Shown here: one piece after another, positions 55,901 to 64,000 of the stretch
How the letters are laid out: each line of letters starts with the position of its first letter
Position numbering within the stretch: position 1 is the stretch's first letter
DNA from: Allodiplogaster sudhausi
Lineage: Eukaryota; Nematoda; Chromadorea; Rhabditida; Diplogasteridae
NCBI GenBank assembly: GCA_945643635.1
Contig: CALZFC010000001.1
Location: forward strand, 3,681,501 to 3,745,500
Length of the DNA stretch: 64,000 bases
Direction of reading: 5' to 3'
Made by a program: the position numbers and the translations under genes
Notes under the pieces: generated by a model
The model's database searches: none
What the model was told of the DNA's origin: nothing
What the model saw: the letters and a program-made list of their open reading frames with translations, nothing else

Positions 55901-58900
55901 AGAGCAGCAGCCAGCCGAAGAGAGAGCAATTGACGACGGAAGTAGAACGGCGACAACTACATCTCCGGAACGAAAGAGGAGAATTCATGACGAGCTTTTC
56001 TAAAGAAAGGAAAAAATACTCTCATCAGTTATAGTTGTCACTTCCCTATTTTAATAAAGCGATCTTTGATGAGTGGGACAGTAACATCGAATACAGCAGA
56101 ATTTACATTATACTATTCGAACGGACTTATCAAACCATTCACGTTAACAAATTACATTTTGAGGAAGTAAATTCAACGTATAAAAGTTTGGGTTTGCACG
56201 TAGAGTGCTCGTTTAGATGTAGTCTTTCTTATTTTTCTGCTTACGTGCACTTTTCTCTCACCTGCGTAAAAGGCAAAAAGAGTATCTGCCGAAAATAATA
56301 GCGAAGATTCGCTAAGATAAAGTCATCTACGTGGTTTTTTGTGTGATAGGACATGTGAAATGAGATATTTTGCAAAACTTCCCCTAATATCGCGTATGAA
56401 GCCGGATAGCTAGGTAAAGGGGATTTTCTGGGCAGGCCGCACTGTGAGTGCGCGCTTCAAAGGGATATATTGAAACTTTCCTGTAGCACAATTCGGGAGG
56501 AAGATAGTATATTACACGTAGAAAAGACTGGGCTTTCACATGGCATACGAATTTAGTCGCAGTCTTTCTTTGTTTTCTGACTACATGCGCTAACCTCTCT
56601 CCAGCAGGCCAGAAATACAGTTTTTGCCGAAAAAGTGATTGAGAATGTAATCGTATGAACAAATTATGTATGACATTTTTATGTATTTCTAAATTATAAA
56701 CACAATGGTATCCTTGGATTTTGAAAAGAGCGAGAAAAACGCATTGTATAGCCTTTTTTTGTTCTGCAGGTTATTACTCTATGAGGTGTTCACCCCCGTA
56801 CATTGTAAGTTCTTGTAGGACGATCCACATGAGAGGCAGTTTTCTATGGGTAACAAATGACGCTCTATCAAATGGATATGGTTTCATCGCGTAGTTTCTA
56901 CGGCTTGGCACTCTAATGGTACATTCCAATAATATAAATGCTCATTTCGACCTTTTAATGAAACTTTAATGAAAAACTTGTTTAGGCAATTTTATGCGCT
57001 TTTAGATGACGAATCTAACGATGCTTTCAAAATTTAATTTGGTTAGCTTTTACGAACTTTATGGTCAATTGAATATTTTTGGTAAATCAAGGCATACTGT
57101 AGTCATACCTTCAAAATATTTTTTGAAAAAAAGTTTTTTTGGAAGCTCTCATGATGCTACATAAGCCCTGCAAAGAAAATTAAAATCAAAAAATATTTTT
57201 GTTCCCTGCACCCTCATGATCGAGTATCTCAGACAGGCTCTCTTAACAACACCTTTCAATTCGAAGGAACCACTCAGTCAGAGCCGGCATGAAGCTCTCA
57301 TCAAGAATGACGAGAAGGATTGCGATGCCGACGATTGCCATTTGGACGAGAACAAAGATTCCTTGTATACATTTATTTTATTTCTCCACTTACAAACCAA
57401 ATTCACATGGCCCACACTTTACGGAAACAGAAACAAAGTCTTTTGCAAAGCTCGAACCCAATATTGGAAGGCGACTCGACTTTGGAATCGAGCTTGCAAG
57501 AATGCCGATGATTACCGTGACAGACATCATCATGGACAAGCCGGAGTTCACCTTGGTTAGAAGAAAGCAAATTTAATCTTGTAAAAAAAACAGCTGATAA
57601 AGTGCACTACTTTAATTGCGCAATATCTTCAACTGCTGCTTTTTATGAAATATTTGGGTGAATAAATCGTGTTTTTTTGGGCGCATGCACCCTTTTTTGG
57701 GTTCGTTCACTCTGTGTTTTTGTACATTCACCTACTTTTGGCTGCGTGCCTAAAACATGGTGTACGAACCCAAATCCTTCTTTTGGATGCGTACACCGTA
57801 CCGCATTTCCAATGGCATCACCGCTTCTCGACAAGAACAGGCCGAAAAGGATGAAGACGCCGAGAAGAAAGGCCGGAACGATGATGAGAGCCACCCAGAA
57901 GACGGGAACGCGCACTTTGGTTCCGTGATAGCGAATCTTGTTGAAAATTATTAGAATCAGAGATAATTTTTCTCTTTTATTTTAGTTATAAATAGATCAA
58001 AAAGAAAAAAAGAACAAGTCAAAGATATTAATAGTTGCTTACATACTTAAAGAAATGCAATAGTTGCTTCGAAAAAGTTTAAATTGTGACGATTCAAAAC
58101 AAGTTAATTTCTTAAATGCTTACAATCTGCATTTTCGCGTCAGCTTTTGGTGGGTCGATCGAACTTCGCATGCTAGCAAAAGCGTACTCTGCGGATACCT
58201 AAATTTGTTTTTTTTTCTTTTTAAAATTCTGTATGCATTCATGTGCATATGTACATATGTATGTGTGCACATATGTATTTATGTATATATGTATGTACAT
58301 ATATAAATAAATAATGCTGCCACCCGGGACATCACAACCTTCTGGAGATTTAGAACTCCGTGGCCATCATAAATGCGAGGATACCAATTTAAAAATGGAC
58401 CCAGCTACATAAGTTGAAATGTCTTACTTTTAGCGCCAAAAACCAAATTTACCAGAATAATTTTTTCCTTATTTAATAAAAGGTGGAATTGCCAAATGTC
58501 ACGTACTGAGGGCGCAAATTCCGCGAACTCTTTGTCGGAAAAGTTTCGATTGCTGAGCACGATTTCGTCTCGCCGCTCTCTCATCGACAGACACAACGTG
58601 CACTCTTGCGTGTCGAAGGGGAAGAGGGACATCTGGTTAATTAAATACTAATTAATTAATTAATTAGTATAATTATTTTAATTCATTATACTAATTAATA
58701 ATTATAAATTAATTATTAATTAATTACTTAATTAATTAAAAATTGATTACTTAATAATTACTTAATTAATCAAATTTATTTATTTAATAATTTACTATTT
58801 TTTTCAATCTTCGGTGCCTCGTTTCTTTTTGTGTTCCTTGATACACCATGCGTCGGAACAGAGAGCGACTACAATTTAGTAATAGCATAGGGAAATGCCA

Positions 58901-60415
58901 TCTACTACAGTTGAAGCGGCAATTGGACTTTGTTATCCATGTTTTCTTCCTTGTTCTTTTTGTCCTACCTCCATGTTGCAGACGAATATTGCAGAGTAGA
59001 TGTAGACCATCGTTGCGTTGCCTTCGAAGTCGTACTGAAATACTGAATTCATTCTTCAGTGACAGAGGTGTTGTGTCTTTGTCTCTTTCGACTAGCACAT
59101 TATTAGGTTTATCGTTTGAATCTTTTTTGTCTTCTTACAATAAAAATTGTTTCTTGGTTCAGAATATGGACTGAAAGGAGCCAAAAACCCGTATTTGAAT
59201 TGGCGCATTTTTTTGCCTAAAACAGGGACGAGAGCGCATGTTATGTATTTATAGAGAAGCAACTAGAATAGTCAGGCCAATTTCAAATAGAGTAGGCACA
59301 GCCTTTCGTTCTCCTTTAAAGGCAGACCTCAACAGTGAGGCGATCCTCATCGTCAATCAGAAAAAGCTGGGTCGCGTCACAGAAGTTGACTTGAGGCACC
59401 CAGACTCTTCGTCTAAGGTTAGAGACTACGCGAAATGACAGATCTTTTCAAGTATGTTATAGAAATCATTAAAATATGCTTCTTTTTGATTTATCTTTGG
59501 GTGTGAATTAAACAAAATATTAAAAAAATTTCTACAGATAAGTTCACGTGTATCAAAGAAATTAAAAAAAGGTGTTTTAGATATTTTCATGTGAATTGAA
59601 ATGTTAAGGAAAAAATATTTAACAAAAATGCTTGCCGACCTAGGCAGATCCATGAATGTAATGCCGCCGAATTCCTCGGGACGCCATCTCATTCTTGGAT
59701 CGTTCCAGAGAACCTATCAACGATATTTAAGTTTAAATATATAAAGAAAAACAAAAAAAGAAAAACGCTCGATGAGAATATACTGACATTTAAATCGACT
59801 ATTACAGCGTATTCCTGCTTTACTTGGTCCTGAACATTTAATCAATATATTACATTTTTGATTTTGACATGCTATATTTTTTGGAAATATAAATTTGTGT
59901 ATTAAAAAGTAATTAATTTCAAACCATGGAGAGGATCTTCGCGTCTCGAGAGTATGCAACAACAGTCATTGGTTCTGCGGCCTTTCCTGCAATTTATGAA
60001 CAACCAAAATCATATGTATTGTAATTTTCAAAAACAGGAAAAAGTAATCAGCCAATATGGAAATTCAGGGAATTGTAAATGATGACAGCTCAACCTTGTT
60101 TCTTTTTCACGGCAGGACTGATGTCCTTTGAGTGCCCGTTCAGGAGATGATCAAAAAGACGCTTTTTGATGCCTTGTTCGAAGTCGAACTTGCACGAGAA
60201 AATATCTGCTGTTTCAGCTGATTTGTGTTTCAAATTTGCATACATATTATGTTCATATACACAGTGTCTTGAAGGGTAAAAGAAAACAACAAGCCTAAAA
60301 GTACGGACTAACCTGTACTTGCATTTGTGCAATCTTCTTGCAATACCGGGTCATTTGAGGAAGTGACGCAAAGTATAATGTAGAGAAATGGTAGAAGATA
60401 GAGACAGCCTTGCAT
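52918..60415 (-). CDS. Cys-loop ligand-gated ion channel subunit, orphan nematode type
   Basis: Thirteen minus-strand exons join in frame to 396 residues: 60415-60313, 60217-60095, 59986-59925, 59829-59788, 59713-59640, 59412-59328, 59034-58969, 58632-58453, 57936-57802, 57551-57458, 57361-57253, 53171-53120 (acceptor tentative) and 52983-52918. Visible parts: signal peptide (LYLLPFLYIILCV), WNDPRMRW and VWVPQVNF of the ligand-binding domain, a perfect 13-spaced Cys loop (CNMEMSLFPFDTQEC), M1 (VFWVALIIVPAFLLGVF), M2 (GLSMMMSVTVIIGILASS), M3 (IFVLVQMAIVGIAILLVIL) and M4 (FHFANFIWLMLHW). It would be a plasma-membrane channel subunit in a pentamer. M2 has neither the GEK of cation channels nor the PAR of anion channels. 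The M3-M4 loop is very short. Intron 11 holds the 3.9-kb foldback element. Confidence 0.85.
53374..57242. mobile_element. TTAA-flanked giant foldback element carrying a gene fragment
   Basis: Termini GAGAGCCTGTCTGAGATA are inverted and flanked by TTAA at 53370-53373 and 57243-57246. Arms of just over 1 kb (to about 54418 and from about 56206) are almost perfect mirror images. The 1.8-kb loop holds a C2H2/transposase-like gene. Within each arm, blocks starting TTTTCGGC and containing GAAAGACT are repeated as diverged subterminal repeats. TTAA targets occur in Kolobok and piggyBac; termini argue against piggyBac. The terminus matches the 1.3-kb element at 26702-28019. It lies in the M3-M4 intron of the channel gene, six bases from the donor. 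Confidence 0.9.
54486..56003 (+). pseudogene. C2H2 zinc-finger, transposase-like gene fragment in the foldback loop
   Basis: An exon 54486-54579 (DSVAVTAIMNHTVSQLREAG, then VVYRSDQA) probably splices to about 54650 (RCYKSSATLSS, TKTDIKKYAFSEAQAGKSAC, DRMAAVIKRKVRDYL), followed by a C2H2 finger (CPEETCAAEFIESRNLERH) and, in the next phase after a frameshift near 55375, GWALKEKKKNERLPERAKQW and QQLASIFSRLATAKK to a stop at 56003. The RSDxAxCY and FSExQAGKxxCDR motifs belong to a widespread uncharacterised, transposon-linked C2H2 family; the aspartates may be part of a DDE-type catalytic core (inference). The N-terminal half expected upstream is missing: sequence before 54486 soon becomes the left arm. 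So the element carries an incomplete, frameshifted gene and is probably mobilised in trans. Confidence 0.6.
57655..57800. repeat. Short inverted repeat in a channel-gene intron
   Basis: GGGTTCGTTCAC and GCGCATGCACCC on one side pair with GTGTACGAACCC and GGATGCGTACACC on the other, giving imperfect arms of about 40 bp between the M1 and M2 exons. It may be a small MITE or a fold in the pre-mRNA. Confidence 0.6.
58636..58795. repeat. AT-rich ATTAATTA tract in a channel-gene intron
   Basis: Almost pure repeats of TTAATTAA in various phases between the exons ending at 58969 and starting at 58632. It is self-complementary over most of its length. A shorter tract of the same type lies at 9835-9852. 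Confidence 0.85.
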
Positions 60416-60735
60416 TTAAACAGACACAAGTAGGCTGGAAAAGTACTTTTTGCATCAGCATTTTTTTCTCTTTCTTTTGGAATACTCTTAGTAGGAAATG
60501 GCAAGCGATGTGTGTCTAGAATGGAGGAAAGCGGCCTGCCTGAAGAGTGGAGTGGAAAGGTCATCTAGAATGCTCTTTGTTTGCCTTGCAAATGATGATG
60601 TCGCTGCTAGCTTCCGGGTTATGTGAATACGCGAACATACCTATGTAGAGATCTGACTCCGTCATGTTAGTCACCAGCAATTCTCTCGAATGTCAATGAT
60701 TGTTTATAAAAAAAATTTATACTAATAAAATCATT
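59492..60735 (-). repeat. Inverted segmental duplicate of 47755-49419
   Basis: Original (complete gene) partner of the inverted duplicate. Similarity ends in the intron after exon 5 at about 59492, where the two copies diverge, and upstream of the start codon near 60735, so about 320 bp of presumptive promoter is included in the duplication. Confidence 0.9.
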
Positions 60736-61273
60736 GATAACACAAGAAATAGAGAATGAAAGGGATGAATGATGAATGAGATGTGAACAAGAATATAGAA
60801 AAAATCTTGGAAATTAGCCTCCTGTCATCACCAACTTGTTCACTGCAGTTTGGCTTTCCAGTAAATGAGATCAATCCGGAATTAGTAATGAAAATTTTCA
60901 GGCTTTTATATTGACACATGTGTTTTGCTTGAAAAGCCTTCTGCAGTGAGATATTCCACTTGCCCAATTCTGTGAAGACTGCATTTTGCGTTCTGTTTTA
61001 AATTGTGTCATTGTCAGTCAAGATTGTTAACATCTTTGCCAAGAATGGTACATCAATTAAGGAATTCATCGACATTCTTAACACTGTCAAGAGTGGATGG
61101 AATGTGTAAGGCTAATGTTTCCAAACGACATTTTACTCATAAACATACTTTTAGTATGATGTTGATGAATGCAGGTTGAGAAATTACGGAGATCAACGCG
61201 TGCGCACTAGAGAAAAATCATAGGCTAGAATACATACGATCAAATATTTCCATATATGGAATGTTATGGATAA
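60736..61273. other. Intergenic interval
   Basis: Divergent spacing between the channel gene and the next minus-strand fragment. No gene, RNA or repeat family was recognised. Confidence 0.4.
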
Positions 61274-62546
61274 TTATTGTAAAACGTAATTAGAGTTCAT
61301 GTAATGGATAAAGCAGAGGTAGTTAAACTCGACTTTTCTAGGTTGTGAAATTTTTTTATTAGCAAATGGTTCAGGGATATATGTAGATAGGCTGTTGAAC
61401 CGCTCGTCGCAAGAAATGTGCAGCGGAGTTAATTGCACGCCGGTCATTAGCAGATTGTCCCTGCTGAGGATCGATGTCACGATCAAGTTAATCGCAGACT
61501 GATCGTATCTGCAAAAAGGAAATTTTTTTTCTTAACATGCTAACCTACCTTAAAAGAAGTTCTGCCACGCATTCAATCTTGATCATAATCGCGCTGACTT
61601 TTCGACGATGTTCAATTTAAACGTACAGCGCTGGATGTTCTATCGTCGAGCTTTTTAGATGTTAGGGTGAAAGTTAGAGTGAAAGTTGCTCGTATCGCAA
61701 AGTCATGACCTCTTTCGAGAAACGAACCCGGCCGGCATGCCCAGAAAGTAACAATGGAACCAATAAGCCAGGTTGACATGTTTTACGCACATATAAAGAG
61801 CAATATATTACATATTATACTTAGGTCAGACTCCAGTAAAATTCCTGCGTGCACTTACCGCAAAAGTATTGCACTTTTCTGAAAGCAAGACCGGTCAGAA
61901 AAACCTGAAGGTCATAGTGTAACCCATCAATGTTAAGAGAACTTGTCTGAGAATGTTATGATAACGCGGGTGCGCCGAGGCGCATTCGACAGAATTGGAT
62001 AGTTCTTCCGTCCAATACGACGGATTCGTCGTATAGGACGAAAAATTGCCAAAAAATGGAACGTTGACCAAGCGGCGAGTAAATTTATAGACTAAGATCG
62101 ACGACGAGAGAGACGCTTTAACGTGTAACAGTGAAGAGAAACAGACAAACATGCCTTCGACGCAACTGTCTAACTCTCCGACTGTTTTACACTATTTCGC
62201 TAGCGCTGAACTTTCATCGCTGCGTTCAGCTCTTTTTTTGCGCGCACTAGAGTTGAACGCTAGTTTTGGATCGACGATCTTCTGTGCTTAAGCATTGCGA
62301 AAATCGTCGATCTTTTTCATCAGCTTTCAACTTTTGATGCAGCTGTCGTTTATCTTTGCTAAGATTGCTGATGATTAATAAATCTTACAATTAGATCATT
62401 CATGTCTGCCTTATTAGGGAATGTTCAAATTACGATTAAATATGTGTATTATATCAAATTCCTTGTAGCGATCCTCATGGAAGGAGCAGTTCAGCTGCGT
62501 CTCCTGAGGACTCAGGTACTCCTCGCTCAAAGCGCACAGGAGACTC
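61274..62546 (-). pseudogene. DUF1647-like gene fragment, minus strand
   Basis: Minus-strand exon 62546 to about 62464 reads LLCALSEEYLSPQETQLNC, then FHEDRYKEF, and breaks off before the usual HCHR end and donor. Exon 61508 onwards reads YDQSAINLIVTSILSRDNLL, then LHISCDERF, preceded by a clean TTTTTGCAG acceptor. The conserved second Cys of CALSEEC is Tyr here, and a block of about 14 residues (around GPDDFVNF in the 43815 exon) is missing. The 950-bp gap between the two exons includes the dispersed repeat at 62222-62395. I infer a decayed third copy of the family. Confidence 0.6.
62222..62395. repeat. Dispersed repeat, inverse of 26045-26180
   Basis: GAGTTGAACGCTAG, GCGAAAATCGTCGAT, TTCAACTTTTG and CGTTTATCTTTGCT are the reverse complements of strings in the same order at 26045-26180. 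No termini or coding capacity were identified. Confidence 0.65.
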
Positions 62547-62883
62547 CTATTTAAAATGAATTATTTTGTCTGAATTTTAATTAAATTAAAAAAAAATTAT
62601 GTACGATTTATTGAGATATTTTTACATTTCCATACGTAATTTATGTATTTTTTTTTACAATGTGCAGTCGCAACTCCTTGAAGATACGCCTTGCCCATCT
62701 CTGAGCTTAATGGACGTCGGCACTAGTCCGCTAGGAGAATCAGTCAGGCCGACAGTCGAAGGCAGGGTAGGAGGCGAATCAAAATTTTAGCTACATATTA
62801 ATTAATTATTAATTTTTAAAACTAGAAGAATCCATCCAAATATTCTATAGCTTATAATATTCTATTAATTGTTATGTATGTAC

Positions 62884-64000
62884 ATATGACGCGATTTGCG
62901 AGAGAATCAAAAAGGCCGCGGACATAGCCAAAATAGACCATCTTGGATTTTGTTCAAAACTTCCTTATAGGCGCTTTCTGATACCAGGAATCGATTGGAG
63001 CTAGTCTCGAAGTCGGAAAATGCCTTGTTCGTCTACTATGAAGGCTTGAATTATGGAGCTCGCCGCGCGAATTGGATGCACGTTTGAAGTCACTGCACCG
63101 CACTTGTTGAGATATTGAAACGAACTTTACAACATAATAGCCAAGATATTGCTCTAAACAACGAAAGAAGAAAAATGTGAAAATCTTCAACTTTTAAGTT
63201 TTATAGACTTTAAAGTTTGAGGGAGCACAGCCAACGCATTCCTCATTTTACCAGAGCCAAGGCTATACAGCAGTATAGATCATAAAAAGAGCTTTCGAAT
63301 GGACTATTTAGGAAACTTAGGATGCGCTGAAGTTTTCTGATTGATTTTCCAGGTGCGGCTGTACAATTCAATCATAATAATAGGGCATTTGCTAACCACA
63401 CTTCTTCAAGGAAATGCGCTGAGAAAAAATTGAAATATTCTAATTCGAATAACCTAAAAAAAATTAAAATGTTGGTCGAAATGTAAGTGGCACTACCGGC
63501 TCTAATTTTATGATTTATAATAAAACATTGAATACTTCTAATTTTTTGAAGGGGGTTCAGTTTGAAGCACATTTTACGCTCTTTCGTTATGTTGGGACAT
63601 GCGGAAATGAATTTGATGCATTGATCTGTTCAGCCGCACCAGGATAATCGATTAGAAAACTTCAGCGCATCCTTAGTTCCTAAACAATATAGTCCATTCT
63701 AAAGCTCTTTGCATGCTCTATACAGCTGTATAGGTTTGGTCCGGGTAAAATGAGGAATACGTTGGCTGTGTTCCCTCAAACTATAAAGTCAATAAAAACT
63801 TAAAAGTTGAAGATTTTTACGTTCTTCTTTTCTTTTTTTTTCAAACGTGCATCCAACTCGCCTCCCAGCGCGTCGAACTCCATAATGCAAGCCTTCATAG
63901 TAGACGAGCAAGGCATATTCCGACTTCAAGACTAGCGCCAATCGATTCCTCGTATCAGAAAGCACCTATAAGGAAGTTTTGATCAAAATCCAAGATGGTC
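62884..64000. mobile_element. Foldback element, ATATGACGCGATTTGCGAG family, cut by window edge
   Basis: The left end has the same terminus as the element at 46465-47704. Arms mirror each other: TAGGCGCTTTCTGATACCAG, GTCTACTATGAAGGCTTG, AGGATGCGCTGAAGTTTTCT on the left and their complements between 63655 and 64000. The right arm runs past the window. Beyond the terminus the arms are only weakly like those of the 46465 element, so this is a different member of the family. An AT-rich interior near 63400-63640 has no gene. Confidence 0.85.

Noticed and set aside
1..64000. CRISPR array, bacterial operon or riboswitch
   Set aside because: Spliced genes, nematode families and microsatellite-rich DNA show a eukaryotic nuclear genome. 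No regularly spaced short repeats with unique spacers are present.

Overview
The window reads as nuclear DNA of a nematode, species not identifiable from sequence alone. The reasons are short GT-AG introns (down to about 47-60 bp), start codons lying just behind pyrimidine-AG acceptors as expected for spliced-leader trans-splicing, a broken srt-type (serpentine class T) chemoreceptor gene, a DUF1647-like gene family, an orphan Cys-loop ligand-gated ion channel gene, a PAT-group tyrosine-recombinase retrotransposon and an RTE-like LINE tail. About half of the window is mobile or repeated DNA, much of it foldback (long inverted repeat) elements.

Layout. 1-17 kb: a plus-strand array of a lineage-restricted, charged helical gene family (orphan 3' exons at 92-436; copies at 6262-7346, 11789-13186 and 15001-16610; a fifth at 45717), invaded by a 5'-truncated PAT element (1039-5565). 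17-20 kb: one of two copies of a small two-exon gene followed by a 1.9-kb foldback element. 20.9-25.3 kb: the srt GPCR gene, ten recognisable exons but with splice and frame lesions. 26.6-28.4 kb: an unrecognised minus-strand gene whose exon is split by a TTAA-flanked foldback element. 28.4-36.5 kb: MITEs, another foldback, microsatellites and the second copy of the small gene (33430-33976). 36.5-38.2 kb: a minisatellite of about 99-bp units containing an RTE-like LINE tail. 41.3-44.0 kb: a DUF1647-like gene, with decayed relatives at 50.4-51.5 kb and 61.3-62.5 kb.

47.7-60.7 kb is the most structured part. A complete 13-exon Cys-loop channel gene lies on the minus strand (52918-60415). A 3.87-kb TTAA-flanked foldback element sits inside its M3-M4 intron and carries part of a C2H2/transposase-like gene. 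The first five exons of the channel gene are also present as an inverted duplicate on the plus strand (47755-49419), itself carrying a hAT-like MITE with a visible 8-bp target duplication. Between them is a small minus-strand gene for a secreted Val/Gln/Pro-rich protein whose expected start codon reads ACG. A second foldback family (terminus ATATGACGCGATTTGCGAG) occurs at 46465-47704 and runs off the right edge from 62884.

There is no operon-like functional pathway here. The themes are expansion of nematode-specific families and unusually dense palindromic elements that have inserted in or near genes. Exon calls come from reading splice signals by eye and from conceptual frame continuity; no alignment or search was run.
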